From assembly GCA_030442055.1 (NCBI GenBank), contig JAUJEB010000004.1, positions 310,001-374,000 on the forward strand: DNA of 64,000 nucleotides, written 5' to 3'. The notes under the pieces were generated by a model. The model did no database searches. It was not told the DNA's origin and saw only the letters and a list, made by a program, of their open reading frames with translations. Below, in pieces: positions 42,114 to 52,700 of this stretch. A program made the position numbers and the translations under genes. Source of the stretch: Agaribacillus aureus. Its GTDB lineage: Bacteria; Bacteroidota; Bacteroidia; Cytophagales; Cyclobacteriaceae. Every line of letters begins with the position of its first letter. Within the stretch, counting starts at the first letter, position 1.

Positions 42114-43238
42114 TCAGGTTAATTTGAAAATCCGGTATTGTTTAAACCCTTTATACAATTCAATCACTGACACACGTAAAACAGTATAAAACGGTATGGC
42201 TACAATCATCCCTACAATTCCGGCCACAGTAGCGCCCGCAAAGATAATAACAAATATTTCTAATGGATGCGCTTTTACGCTTTTTGAAAAAATTAATGGC
42301 TGCAAAACCAAATTATCTGTTATTTGAACAATGGAAAATACAATACCAATTTTTAACAACAGAAAAATGTAATCCTGGGTATTTAAGAAAGTACCGGTAG
42401 TGGATATACCCACGATAATCCCGAAACTTGCTCCCAGCACAGGTCCCGCATAGGGAATAAGGTTCGCAACCGCCGCAAAAACGGCGATGGTTAAAGCATA
42501 TTTGATGCCCAGAATACTCAAACCAACCGCTGCAATACTGAAGATACAAATCATCTGGAACAACAATCCGATTAAATAATTGGAAAGCAGTTTTTCTATT
42601 TTAAACAACGCAGAAATGGTCACTTCAAAATAACCATTTGGAATAATTGAAATCAATTGCCGTCGGCGAATTCCCGTTTCGAAGAGGAAAAAAAAGGTAA
42701 TAAAACTCACTGCCAGAATCCCAACCAACACATTGCCGGTAATTGACAAAACCCTGTTAATGATCTCCTGTAAATTAGTTTTAGCGACCAGTTTTAACAA
42801 ATTTTCCTTCAGACCTTCCACCAAAAAACCTTCCTTGGCGTCCCATAGCTGATTATCTATAATATATTTTTCCAAACCCTGTAAAGGCCGGGTCATTCGC
42901 TGGTATAAACTTTCGTAGTTAATGTTGGCGATAACCTGTATCTGTTCGGAAATAAGTGGCACAAAAAGCAGAATAAACATGCCTAATACCAGCACAAGCA
43001 AAAGAAAGCTTAGTATTACGGCAATGATTCTTGGAATTTTTATTTTATAAAATTGTGTCTGAGCAATGTAATTGGTTAACGGCCTTAATATAGTAGCTAG
43101 TACCAATGAGATGACAATGTAAATCGTAATATTCGAAAAATACCAGGAAAGAAAGAAAAAAATAGCTATCCCTAGCAAAAGATAAATAACGGTCTTATTG
43201 AGGAAGGGGCTAAGTTTTGATGAATGCGATTTAATCAT
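42114..43238 (-). CDS. AI-2E family (PerM-like) membrane transporter
   Basis: 374 residues from ATG 43238; a TTG two codons upstream is the alternative. Around seven to eight hydrophobic segments are visible: two at the N-terminus (TVIYLLLGIAIFFFLSWYF, then a second near residue 70), a central hydrophilic stretch (about residues 110-160), then a cluster of spans. The C-terminal PLIFSKSVKAHPLEIFVIIF and the IPYAGP motif are typical of the AI-2E transporter/PerM family (Pfam PF01594). Members export small molecules or ions; the substrate cannot be told from sequence. Upstream partner of ychF, 13 bp apart. Confidence 0.9.
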   Translation of the reverse strand: MIKSHSSKLSPFLNKTVIYLLLGIAIFFFLSWYFSNITIYIVISLVLATILRPLTNYIAQTQFYKIKIPRIIAVILSFLLLVLVLGMFILLFVPLISEQIQVIANINYESLYQRMTRPLQGLEKYIIDNQLWDAKEGFLVEGLKENLLKLVAKTNLQEIINRVLSITGNVLVGILAVSFITFFFLFETGIRRRQLISIIPNGYFEVTISALFKIEKLLSNYLIGLLFQMICIFSIAAVGLSILGIKYALTIAVFAAVANLIPYAGPVLGASFGIIVGISTTGTFLNTQDYIFLLLKIGIVFSIVQITDNLVLQPLIFSKSVKAHPLEIFVIIFAGATVAGIVGMIVAIPFYTVLRVSVIELYKGFKQYRIFKLT

Positions 43239-43303
43239 TTGCAAAAAAAATAAAGCTCCTGATCAAAATCAAGAGCTTCATTTAAAATACTTTAGGGTAA
43301 TTA

Positions 43304-43642
43304 CTAATCCCAGCTTAACTCGGTATTAGTATCTGGGGCAGCGTCCTCCTCAGGCTTTACATCATACTGGCTGAAATCCACTTCAGGTAACAACTCAGTT
43401 TTTACGTGATCAACCGTTTCGGTTAACGCATCCTTAAATTTTTGAAAATCCTCTTTATACAAAAAGATTTTATGCTTTTCGTATACGTAACCATCATCCT
43501 TAAATTTCCTTTTACTCTCAGTAATGGTAAGATAATAATCGTTAGATCTGGTAGATTTTACATCAAAAAAGTAAGTTCTTTTCCCTGCACGTACTCTCTG
43601 TGAATAAATCTCTTCGCGCTCGTTTTGCTTGTTCTCTTCCAC
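43304..43642 (-). CDS. PUR-like nucleic-acid-binding protein (DUF3276)
   Basis: 112 residues from a GTG start, which is forced because an in-frame stop lies five codons upstream. The body (YSQRVRAGKRTYFFDVKSTRSN, YYLTITESKRKF, FLYKEDFQKFKDAL) is the compact PUR repeat typical of Bacteroidota DUF3276 proteins. Family knowledge suggests binding to single-stranded DNA or RNA. The C-terminal tail is acidic (PEEDAAPDTNTE). It lies 65 bp upstream of the AI-2E gene in the same direction and is divergent from the RlpA-like gene. A candidate promoter is seen at 43717-43747. Confidence 0.92.
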   Translation of the reverse strand: MEENKQNEREEIYSQRVRAGKRTYFFDVKSTRSNDYYLTITESKRKFKDDGYVYEKHKIFLYKEDFQKFKDALTETVDHVKTELLPEVDFSQYDVKPEEDAAPDTNTELSWD

Positions 43643-43716
43643 AATCCTTAGTGTTTAAGTTGAAGTAAATAAGTTATAAATATGGGTTAATCGTTTTTTT
43701 TCCTCCTAATAAAAAC

Positions 43717-43747
43717 TAAATATAGTATATTAAAGTACACAAATCAA
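43717..43747 (-). promoter_or_regulatory. Candidate Bacteroidota-type promoter for DUF3276 gene
   Basis: On the minus strand, TTG (43747-43745) is followed after 20 bases by TATATTTA (43724-43717), one mismatch from the -7 consensus TAnnTTTG. This would give a leader of about 68 bases. It is a weak, sequence-only prediction. Confidence 0.35.
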
Positions 43748-43775
43748 ATCTTGATTTTAATAAATTATTCGAAAA

Positions 43776-44150
43776 ATGCCAAAGATTATGGCCATTGTTT
43801 TATTAATTACCGCCATTTTTTGCAACATTTGCACCACCCAGGAATCAAAAACCCAAAAGGGAATGGCTTCATATTATCACAACAACTTACATGGCCGGGC
43901 GACCGCCAGCGGTGAGCTTTACGATAAAAACAAATTGTCAGCAGCGCATAGAAGTCTACCCTTTGGTTCAAAGGTAAAAGTGACTAACTTAACCAACCAG
44001 AAATCTGTTGTTGTAATTATCAATGACCGGGGTCCTTATGCCAAAAAAAGAATTATCGACATATCCTATGCTGCGGCAAAAAAAATTGATATGATCAGGG
44101 CAGGGGTAATTGAGGTCCAGTTGGAAATTTTGAAAACACATGAACATTGA
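43776..44150 (+). CDS. RlpA-like septal ring/peptidoglycan-associated protein
   Basis: 124 residues. A hydrophobic signal segment ([16 protein letters not shown]) is followed by a single RlpA double-psi beta-barrel: [51 protein letters not shown] and [12 protein letters not shown], with the conserved His and Asp of the family. RlpA proteins can be lytic transglycosylases acting on peptide-stripped glycan. This one lacks a C-terminal SPOR domain, so it is shorter than the E. coli form. It overlaps the DUF58 gene by 11 bp, indicating coupling. Confidence 0.9.
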   Translation: MPKIMAIVLLITAIFCNICTTQESKTQKGMASYYHNNLHGRATASGELYDKNKLSAAHRSLPFGSKVKVTNLTNQKSVVVIINDRGPYAKKRIIDISYAAAKKIDMIRAGVIEVQLEILKTHEH

Positions 44151-45045
44151 CTTAAAAAAGGTAAAGGAATTTGGCAATATCGAGCTACTAGCCAGACAGT
44201 TAGTGGAAGGCTTCATTACAGGAATGCACAAATCCCCCTATCACGGGTTTTCAGTAGAATTTGCCGAACACCGGCTATACAATACAGGTGAAAGCACCAA
44301 ATATATTGACTGGAAAGCTTACGCAAAAACAGACCGGTTGTATTCAAAGAGATTTGAAGAAGAAACTAATTTGAGATGTCACCTTGTCATCGACAATTCT
44401 TCTTCCATGTATTACCCGGTAGAAAACAAAGGAAAAGTGACCTTTAGTATCCTGTCGGCTGCCGCGCTGGCCTATCTGCTGCAAAAACAAAGAGATGCCG
44501 TCGGCATATTTTCCTTTTCAGATAAAATAGAGTTGCAAACGCAAATAAAATCTACCTCCTCGCATCTGCACAAGCTTTTTATCAGCCTCGAAAAGATGCT
44601 GGACGAAACGCCTAAAACAAAAAAGACATCTGTTGCCCCGGTTTTACATGAAATCGCAGAAAAAATACATAAGCGTTCGCTGGTGATTATTTTTAGCGAC
44701 ATGTTTCAAAATACGATCAACAACCAGGAAATTTTTACCGCCCTTCAGCATTTAAAACACAATAAGCATGAAGTACTCTTATTCCATGTAACCGATATTC
44801 TTACGGAACTAAATTTTAATTTTGAGGAAAGACCTTATGAGTTTCAGGATATGGAAAGCGGAGAAAAGTTAAAACTGCAGCCTTCTCAGATCAAAGATCT
44901 TTACCAGCAAAAAATGAAGGAATACTATCAGGCATTACGGCTTAAATGCGGCCAATTTAAAATAGATTATGTTGAAGCAGATATTAATAAAAATTTTGAT
45001 CAGGTATTGAGCGCTTTCCTGATTAAAAGAACCAAAATGACTTAA
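44140..45045 (+). CDS. DUF58 family protein (MoxR-associated type)
   Basis: 301 residues with no signal peptide or membrane span. The conserved DUF58 core is present: [37 protein letters not shown], then a von Willebrand factor A-like segment with DNSSSM that could bind a metal ion (MIDAS type). DUF58 proteins often work with MoxR AAA+ ATPases in assembling other proteins, but no moxR gene is in this window. It overlaps the RlpA-like gene by 11 bp, which hints at a cell-envelope role. Confidence 0.9.
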   Translation: MNIDLKKVKEFGNIELLARQLVEGFITGMHKSPYHGFSVEFAEHRLYNTGESTKYIDWKAYAKTDRLYSKRFEEETNLRCHLVIDNSSSMYYPVENKGKVTFSILSAAALAYLLQKQRDAVGIFSFSDKIELQTQIKSTSSHLHKLFISLEKMLDETPKTKKTSVAPVLHEIAEKIHKRSLVIIFSDMFQNTINNQEIFTALQHLKHNKHEVLLFHVTDILTELNFNFEERPYEFQDMESGEKLKLQPSQIKDLYQQKMKEYYQALRLKCGQFKIDYVEADINKNFDQVLSAFLIKRTKMT

Positions 45046-45125
45046 ACTACCTCAACCTTATATGAATCAAAAACCTGATTTTGTAAGACCAATAATTTAA
45101 AACAGGTTGTCAGGCAAGCCACTGC

Positions 45126-45473
45126 TTATTCTCCATGCATTTTTGCTTTTTTACCCAATAACTCCTCTTCCGACTCTCTATGGTCCGGATCATCGACGCA
45201 GCAATCGACCGGACAAACGGCAGCACACTGCGGCTCTTCATGAAATCCCATACATTCGGTACACTTGCCAGTTACAATATAATAAAACTCGTCAGAAACA
45301 GGTTCCTGAGCCTCATCTGCATTAACCACAGTTCCATCATCCAATACCATCTCCTGCAGACTGGTGCCACCACCCCAGGTCCATTCCATACCTCCCTCAT
45401 AAATTGCCGTGTTTGGGCATTCCGGCTCACAAGCACCACAATTAATACACTCGTCGGTTATCATTATAGCCAT
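45126..45473 (-). CDS. 4Fe-4S dicluster ferredoxin
   Basis: 115 residues. Two iron-sulfur motifs: [13 protein letters not shown] near the N-terminus, and [22 protein letters not shown] further on, with the long spacer in the second motif typical of the Alvin/Allochromatium-type ferredoxins widespread in Bacteroidota. Between them is an insertion of about 45 residues with a Trp/Gly stretch. It carries electrons at low potential in the cytoplasm. It is divergent from the acyl-CoA reductase gene, with a 120-bp shared gap, and this pairing suggests it could supply or accept electrons in fatty-acyl metabolism (inference). Confidence 0.93.
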   Translation of the reverse strand: MAIMITDECINCGACEPECPNTAIYEGGMEWTWGGGTSLQEMVLDDGTVVNADEAQEPVSDEFYYIVTGKCTECMGFHEEPQCAAVCPVDCCVDDPDHRESEEELLGKKAKMHGE

Positions 45474-45593
45474 AATAACTATCTATAAGTTCAATAATTG
45501 ATTTTTTATACTTAACAAAAATATAAACATTATGTTCAAGAGCAAACAATTCATTTGATCAATTAATCGGAAAAATGTGTTTATTTTGTATCC

Positions 45594-46622
45594 ATGAAAA
45601 TTCAGGAAAGGATCGCTGCACTGGCAGCTCTCGGCGAGGTTATCGATCAGTTATCAGACGAGGAAAGGGAAGCACTTTACATCAAAGCTTCTTCCTTCAA
45701 TAATTGGTTTACCCGGGATAATGTCGAATCAGCTTTGGAGGGAGTCAAATTATTGCTTGATAGGGAAAACCTATTGAGATGGGTGGCCCCCTACCGTTTG
45801 GATCCTGTAAAACCAAAAAATGTAGGAGTGGTAATGGCGGGGAATATTCCCATGGTAGGGTTTCACGATTTTTTGAGCGTTTTGGTAAGCGGTCACCGGC
45901 TGCACATGAAACTTAGCTCTCAGGATCCTTTTTTACTCAAATACTTCAGCAAGAAATTAGTGGAGATAGCGCCTGGGTTTCAGGACCTTTTAAACGTAGC
46001 CGATCTCCTGAAGGGTATGGACGCAATAATCGCTACTGGAAGTGATAATTCATCCCGTTACTTTGAGTATTATTTTTCCAAACTTCCTAATATCATCCGA
46101 AAAAATCGTATGTCCTGCGCAGTTATTACAGGACATGAAAAACCGGAAACCCTCGTCAGCCTGGGCGCTGATATTTTTCAGTACTATGGCCTGGGTTGTC
46201 GCAATGTATCCAAATTATATGTGCCGGAAGGTTATGACTTTAAAGATCTGATTGAAAATGTGCAATCCTTCCAACACGTCATGTCGAATCATAAATACAC
46301 TAACAATTACGATTATAATAAATCCATATATTTGGTAAATCAGGAGCCGCACCTGGACACGGGATTTGCGCTTTTAAGGGAAACGCAAGAGATGGTTTCC
46401 CCTATTTCGGTAATCTATTACGAGTTCTATAAAGACAGCAACGATCTGCAGGAAAAACTTGCATCCCAAAAAGATAAGATACAATGTGTTGTAGGTAGCA
46501 GTGAAACAGGCATTTCAGGAGTAATTCCCTTTGGAAGTTCCCAACTACCAGGTCTGGAAGATTATGCCGATGACATTAATACCCTCGATTTTTTAGAGAA
46601 TTTGACTGATCGCAACCTATAA
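45594..46622 (+). CDS. Acyl-CoA reductase (LuxC-like)
   Basis: 342 residues, matching the LuxC/acyl-CoA reductase family (Pfam PF05893), which reduces acyl-CoA to fatty aldehyde using NAD(P)H. Visible features are the Rossmann-like segment NVGVVMAGNIPMVGFHDFL, the dinucleotide-contact GSDNSSRYFEYYF and the catalytic cysteine in GLGCRNVSKLYVPEGYD. It stands alone on the + strand, divergent from the ferredoxin. The aldehyde product could feed wax-ester or lipid synthesis; no luxD/E/AB genes are nearby, so it has nothing to do with light. Confidence 0.9.
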   Translation: MKIQERIAALAALGEVIDQLSDEEREALYIKASSFNNWFTRDNVESALEGVKLLLDRENLLRWVAPYRLDPVKPKNVGVVMAGNIPMVGFHDFLSVLVSGHRLHMKLSSQDPFLLKYFSKKLVEIAPGFQDLLNVADLLKGMDAIIATGSDNSSRYFEYYFSKLPNIIRKNRMSCAVITGHEKPETLVSLGADIFQYYGLGCRNVSKLYVPEGYDFKDLIENVQSFQHVMSNHKYTNNYDYNKSIYLVNQEPHLDTGFALLRETQEMVSPISVIYYEFYKDSNDLQEKLASQKDKIQCVVGSSETGISGVIPFGSSQLPGLEDYADDINTLDFLENLTDRNL

Positions 46623-46730
46623 ATTTGCACGACGGTAAAGGTGTGACCGGCTTTATCCGGCACCGCTATTTTATACCGGTTTGAGGAAATTCCGATTTGC
46701 CTGATTTTAACAGTAAATATTTTATTATAC

Positions 46731-46762
46731 AAAAAAAAGCACCGAATTATTAAATCCGGCGC
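46731..46762 (-). terminator. Terminator of the lipoprotein/OMP operon
   Basis: On the minus strand, GCGCCGGAT pairs with ATTCGGTGC (9 bp including two G-U pairs) over a 6-base loop, followed by eight T. It is about 33 bp past the lipoprotein stop codon. Confidence 0.82.
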
Positions 46763-46795
46763 CTTTTCAAAATTTATAGATACGCTGTATGAAGC

Positions 46796-47983
46796 CTATT
46801 CTAAATTATCTTTTCGATAATTTCCTGTACCATAATCTGCATTTAAGAATGTGGTGGTACCAGGTCTTACGTAAACATATGATTTCCTTTCCGAGCTATT
46901 CACGGTATTTTGCTGATAGCTGATTTGATTAAGGTAATCGTTGGTATAACCAGAACCCTGGCTCACCCATCGGTACTCACCGTTGCCATAGGCACTTGAT
47001 AAATTTGTGAAGTTTTGAACTGATATTCTCAAAACAGCTCCTGAGCCACTACCGGTAATATCTGTGAAATTGACATCTATTGAATCAGCTGTTGTACCGG
47101 AATAATCACCGCCATTGCTAAACCATAGACCGTATATTTCCTGATCGTTATTGATATTAACACCTCCGATGATAGCTGTTTGCTGGCCGGATGGGGCATC
47201 TCCCGCAATGCCATAGACAGCATAGATAGAGTTGACAGGATAATTGTTATAGTTCTGACGTCCAGCTGTGTACATGGTAAAAAGTGTTGGGTAGGTAGTA
47301 ATAGTCGGCAATACTTCAGGGAAAGATCCTGGCTCAGAACTTTTCTTGGAGTAGGCAATCGTTTGATCTCTTTCCAAATCAGGGAAACGAACACTTACCT
47401 GGGTAGTTCCGCTACCATCAGTTGGCACCTGCAATTCCCATTGTCCTTCAGCATCGGTTGTTACTGAATAGTGAAGTACTTTGTTGTCAAGATTAACTTC
47501 TATCAGTAATTCAACGCCGTCTGCATATTCCGTAACGATATTAGTCAAATCTGTTTCTATTTCCAAAGTACCTTTAATAGTGGCCATATTTTCAGCAACA
47601 TTCAGAGAATTAAGCTCAAATCGCTGAGTCACCTGTCCAATTCTGAAATTGGAGGTGCTTAAACTACTATTTCCAGATAGGGTGGTGAAGTTTTCAGCTT
47701 CAATTTTGTAAACATATCCTCCAATTTTTGCATCCGCAAACAGGGCTGCGCCTGCGGCGTCTGTAGTAGCTGTTCTGGTTTCGCCGTTTTGGCTGATGGT
47801 TACTGTTGCTCCGGAAACAGGGGCTTCTTCCGTTGAAGAATTGTTAACCACATAAATAGCCAGGTCGACGGACTGTTGGGCATTTAATGCATCTTCTTCC
47901 GAAAATTCCTCTTCGCAAGAGATGGCGAATACGGCCATCGCTAGCATCATCATTGAAATGATCTTTGTACTTACCTTTGTCAT
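46796..47983 (-). CDS. Surface-type lipoprotein with carboxypeptidase-regulatory-like domain
   Basis: 395 residues. The signal sequence MMMLAMAVFAISC ends in a lipobox cysteine followed at once by acidic residues EEEFSEED. A run of acidic residues after the lipid cysteine resembles the Bacteroidota lipoprotein export signal, so surface exposure is likely. Residues about 40-110 form a transthyretin-like regulatory beta-sandwich (VSGATVTISQNGETRTATTDAAG), with a second such domain near residue 150-200. The rest is beta-rich and Tyr/Asn-rich without a recognised enzyme domain. It follows the outer-membrane barrel gene by 53 bp in the same direction; the two are probably one operon. Confidence 0.78.
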   Translation of the reverse strand: MTKVSTKIISMMMLAMAVFAISCEEEFSEEDALNAQQSVDLAIYVVNNSSTEEAPVSGATVTISQNGETRTATTDAAGAALFADAKIGGYVYKIEAENFTTLSGNSSLSTSNFRIGQVTQRFELNSLNVAENMATIKGTLEIETDLTNIVTEYADGVELLIEVNLDNKVLHYSVTTDAEGQWELQVPTDGSGTTQVSVRFPDLERDQTIAYSKKSSEPGSFPEVLPTITTYPTLFTMYTAGRQNYNNYPVNSIYAVYGIAGDAPSGQQTAIIGGVNINNDQEIYGLWFSNGGDYSGTTADSIDVNFTDITGSGSGAVLRISVQNFTNLSSAYGNGEYRWVSQGSGYTNDYLNQISYQQNTVNSSERKSYVYVRPGTTTFLNADYGTGNYRKDNLE

Positions 47984-48036
47984 TGTTACAATTTTTAATT
48001 AGTTTCGATTAAAGTGAATTGTTTATTAGTGTTTAT

Positions 48037-48771
48037 TTAAAAGCCTATTCCAAGTGTGAAATAGATGTTGTGGCTGGTCAGATCTCCCTGTACTGCCTTT
48101 AAGTCGATATAGCTAAAGGAAGGTTTTGCGGTAGTAATACCATACCGATACCTGAGATCCAGCATCAGGCGTTTTGCACCCAGACTTACTTCACCTCCAA
48201 CACCGGCAGTAGCGCCGATTTGAATAGACTCATATTCATTGGAGATGTTGTCGTAGCCATTAACTGTTATAAAAGTCTGGTTGTGATGATAGGTTCTTTC
48301 AAAATAAGTATCCACCATCACCGCGTACGATACCGTAGGTCCCAAAACAATGTTGGGCACAAAATCTCCAAATGCAGGCAGCCGATATTTAGCCAGCACA
48401 GGCACATCAACACTATGGATCGTAATGGCATAATTGGTTGTCGAAGATGAGCCAAGTGATTCGGTATCACCAAAACGGGTATCATCGACAAACTTTATTA
48501 AACTACCTCCCTGTTGGAGATATGACGGTTCAGCCTGTACGGACAAACGATCATTAAAACCGTATTCCACTACGGCACCTGCCGTAAAACCAAGCTTTTC
48601 AGAAGTATGAGGCTGAGCATTGCTGAATTCGCTGACGACTAAACCGACTTTGAATCCATAGCGCAATCCAGTAGTACCACTCGCGGTATCTCCGGCCTCA
48701 TCTTGCGCTTGTACCTGCAATTTCAGGAGCAAACACAAAATAGATAGAATTGTGAATCTCTTTAAATTCAT
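48037..48771 (-). CDS. Outer-membrane beta-barrel (porin family) protein
   Basis: 244 residues. Signal peptide ILCLLLKLQVQAQ is followed by a barrel with alternating strands: LRYGFKVGLVVSEF, KLGFTAGAVVEYGFNDRLSVQAEPSYLQQGG, VPVLAKYRLPAFGDFVPNIVLGPTVSY, and a final FTLGIGF ending in Phe, as needed for BAM-mediated insertion. It matches the Bacteroidota outer-membrane beta-barrel family (Pfam PF13568). Function is unknown. It is the first gene of a pair with the lipoprotein, 53 bp downstream, so the two may form one outer-membrane unit. Confidence 0.85.
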   Translation of the reverse strand: MNLKRFTILSILCLLLKLQVQAQDEAGDTASGTTGLRYGFKVGLVVSEFSNAQPHTSEKLGFTAGAVVEYGFNDRLSVQAEPSYLQQGGSLIKFVDDTRFGDTESLGSSSTTNYAITIHSVDVPVLAKYRLPAFGDFVPNIVLGPTVSYAVMVDTYFERTYHHNQTFITVNGYDNISNEYESIQIGATAGVGGEVSLGAKRLMLDLRYRYGITTAKPSFSYIDLKAVQGDLTSHNIYFTLGIGF

Positions 48772-49786
48772 AGTAATTGTTTAATAAATACTTTGATTAA
48801 CTTTTGAATACTAAAGCAGGAAGTTCCATCGAGTCCAGTCAAAAAAATCACAATGCTGGCGTGCTGTTTTAAAAAGGTTAATCCAGTTCAATATTCAGGT
48901 GCTAATTTCCATTTTTGATTATGAAAAAATATACCACAGATTCACCATATCACACGGCTGTAACTTTTTGAGCGAAATCAGAAGTTTTTGTACATTTTGC
49001 CGAAACGGTATCAGCCATTATTTAAAATAACAGACCAATGGAACTCACCGCACCTGATCGGGAGACATGTTTATTTTTTTGGGGTTTTAAACCGAACCCG
49101 GGAGAGGAAATGAAAAAAAATCAAAGTGCTACATGGCACTCAAAAAAAATTATGGACACATTTTATTTTTCAAAAACGAAAAATGGTGAAATGTGTGAAT
49201 TTTTTTTTGGAAAAATTTTGATTGGGCCAAGGTTATATTCCTGGTTGTCAAGAAGAAAAAACGCCTATCGCCTGTCATTTTATCCAAAGATTTCTACCTG
49301 GCCGCGCTATAAAAATGGGAGTTAAGCAATCATTTATGCCAAATTTCTGCTCATTTCAGCCCATCATTGCCTGGATTTTTCCCTCCGAATAAATCAATTT
49401 CAGCTATCGAACGACAAATTTTAGCGAAATATCCCTTTAAGAACGTGGAAAACGGGTGTAGGATCAGGTAACAACAATGGTATGGTAGTTCATAATCGGC
49501 GCCTTTATGCCTGATATGATTGAAATAGCCGGAAATCCAGCGTGGCCAGCCAATTACTAAGCCTTGGGACCACCAGTGATTTTTAGCCCGGAAAGCCATA
49601 CCTGTGCCATAATTATGAGGGTGTAAAGCAGTTGCTTGTATTGGCAGCTAGCTGTGTTAAAGATCCTGAAAAAGACAATAGATAGGTAGTCGACGTGTGG
49701 TGAGCTGAATAAATTGCCGGCTGAAATCAACCGATCCAACGCTTTGAGCTATTGTTATTTCCAGCCTTATACCTATTTAATTGGAT
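48772..49786. other. About 1 kb without a convincing gene; possibly decayed sequence
   Basis: Three ORFs of 60-95 codons are present: 49038-49325 (+), 49351-49599 (-) and 49557-49739 (-). None has a recognisable motif, and the two minus ORFs overlap in different frames. The first 270 bases should contain the promoter of the OMP/lipoprotein operon. The stretch from about 49340 to 49740 appears richer in GC than typical intergenic DNA here and could be a remnant or a dispersed repeat. No terminator for the giant adhesin could be identified just before 49787. Confidence 0.4.
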
Positions 49787-52700
49787 TTACTTTCTTAGTC
49801 CGCCCCTCCATATCTCAATCCAGCCGGAAAATTTCTCATCGCCGATGACAATGGTATAGAAGTAAATACCGTCTGCATTTTCCTCTCCGTCCCAATCGTT
49901 CTGGTAGTTATCTGTCTCGTAAATCTTCCTTCCCAGCCTGTTACTAATTAACAACTTGGCACCGTCACCTGGTAAATTCCTGATGAAAAATGTATCATTG
50001 TAAGTATCGCCATTTGGCGTAAAAATGTTGGGAATGAATATTTCCGTATCCTGGGGCAAGGGTACGCTAAACATAATTTCACAACCTAAGGAATCTGCGA
50101 TAAATATTTCATAATCCCCTGGAAACAACTCTGTAAATTGAAATTCAAATTCCTGATTAGTTTGATTTTTGGGGATCTCGATCCAGTTCCCTCCCGATGG
50201 TTCAATCATAATTTCATAGCCGCCGGCACCGCCAGTAACGTTGTTAATCATGATGGTTCCGGTAGCTCGTTCGGGAAAAGATTGTGTCACTTCGCCCAGT
50301 GTTGCTGACAGTGGGGGGTTGATATTAAAGTTCTCCACACCACTGCTTAGAGCTGTGCCACAAGCCGCCTGCGTCTGGGTCAACAACAATTGGTAATTGC
50401 CGGCCGCATTCAGGAAATTGGCCGATGAAATTCTAAAAATGTTTCCGGCAGGAATATCCGACAGCGTAATTACATCGATCGGTGTAATTTCACCTACCCG
50501 GTAAACTTCAATATCGAAAGGTGTATTGTCTTCGGCTGTAATATTGCTCAAAAGAATGGCCTGTGCATTGTCAAAGCATTCCAGCGCCAGATCAAATCCC
50601 AACGCCACCGGGCCGCCGCTGATGGTGATAGGTACCTTGTTAGGGCAACCATCTGCGGAAACAACTGTCACATAATAAGTACCCACCGAAAGGTCTAAAA
50701 ACTCCATGATCCCATTCCCCGGTACAACCTGGAAGGTACCATCTTCATTAATATCTGTGGAAATGGCGGCTTCAAAGGAACCGGGCAGTTGGAAAGGATC
50801 AATTTGAATGGTAATACTACCATTTTGTCCGTTACCATTGCAATCGGGATTGACTACGTTTGAAGTAAACAGCACTAATCCCGGAGCATCCACTAAAATA
50901 TTGTAATTCTTTTCGCAGCCGTTATCATCTATCACTGTTAAGAAATGGAATCCAGCCGTTAAATCTTCAAAAGTGTTGTTGGCAGGCAAACTACTAAAAT
51001 CGGTGCCATCCAACCTATACCGGTAAGGTGCCAGACCTCCGGTTACATTTGATACTTCAATACTACCACCGGCATTGTTGCAGGTCGCGTCGTTGGTATT
51101 AAATGTCATGTCGATTTCCGGAAATGCATTGTTAATATTTACTTCTACCTCAGCCGGACATTGATCTGTCGCATCGTCACGCACCAAAATGTTATATATT
51201 CCCAATGCCGGTAAATTATTAACCACCCTGTCCGGAGCTAAAGTGTTCCAAACCAGGCCATCAATTGAATACTCGTAAGGTGGATTGCCGCCTTCTGTAA
51301 TTGTAATTCTAGCTTCTCCGGTAGACTCTCCAAAACAAATCACGTCAACAAAGTCTGCTGCTGTAGCCTTAACCACTGTTTCCCGTACCAAAGAATATGG
51401 TAATGTACAGGTATTTCCAACACCGTCATCAACGGTATATTCGTAATCCTCGGCAGATAAATCCTGAAATACAATACTGGCCGCCGCGGTACCTGTTTCT
51501 CCCTTATTAAAAGCAGCGTTGTCAGTAAGCACCACGGTATAATTACCGGAGCCTCCCGTTATATCGAAAGAAATAACCCCATCGTCATTGTTGGTACAGC
51601 TGGGTCTCACTTCGGTGACACTAATAGTAAAGGCGCCACAGTTGATTCCACCACCACCTGCGCAAAGTGGATCCGCAGGGTTAAGCACGTTGATTATTAC
51701 TTCATCTTCGGAAGAAGCACATACGCCGCTGTTGTCTATAATGGTCCATCTGAATTCGTTAATTCCGTTGGAAAGGCCTGTGACATCTGTATTAGGATCA
51801 TTAATATTGGTGAATACACCCGTACCGCTGACAATGCTCCAGATACCCGTTTCAGCAGGGGCAGCGGCATTCGCAGCCAAAGTGGTAAATGTATCACAAA
51901 TGTTTTGTAAAACACCTGCATCGGATGTAGTGACGGCACCTACGTTAATAGCCATCAGGTCATTTGATGCCGGGCAAGTACCTGTATTATCACTTATTTC
52001 CCATTGAAATTCATTCAGGCCAGCTGATAATCCTGTTACGGTGGTGGCCGGATCGTTGGCATCGGCAAAGACACCGGTACCACTTATCACTGTCCAGGTG
52101 CCCGTTTCCGTAGCACCGACAGCATTGGCTGCTAAAGTGGCAAACGTATCACAGGTCCCTTGGTCCGGACCGGCATCCGGCGTAGTTATATTTCCAGATT
52201 TTTCAATAGTCACATCGGCCTGGGAAGAAGCGCAAATTCCATTATTGTCAGAGATGGTCCATCTGAAGACATTATTACCGTCAGACAACCCGGTTACCTG
52301 TGTAGCCGGATCATTGGCATCGACAAAAATACCGGTACCACTGACAACCGTCCAGGTGCCCGTCTCGTTTGATCCCACCGCATTACCTGCCAAAGTAGTC
52401 AGCGTAGCACAAATCGTTTGATCCGGGCCTGCATCAGCCACTGTATTGGCACCTACCTCGACAGTTACTAAATCCGTCGATGGTGGACAAGGGCCGGAGT
52501 TGGGTGCTATTTCCCATTGAAATTCATTAATACCAATCGATAAGCCAGTAACGTTAGTGGCAGGATCACTGGCGTCGGCAAAAATTCCTGTTCCACTGAT
52601 GACCGTCCAGGTGCCTGTTTCATTAACCCCGGCTGCATTAGCCGCTAAATTGGTAAAAGTATCACAAATCGTTTGATCAGGGCCGGCATCAGCAGCGGTA

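Noticed and set aside
45594..46622. LuxC homologue as evidence for bioluminescence
   Set aside because: No luxA, luxB, luxD or luxE nearby; stand-alone acyl-CoA reductases of this family are common in Bacteroidota.
49038..49325. 95-codon plus-strand ORF as a gene
   Set aside because: Lys/Phe/Trp-rich product of low complexity with no motif, in an AT-rich gap; not supported.
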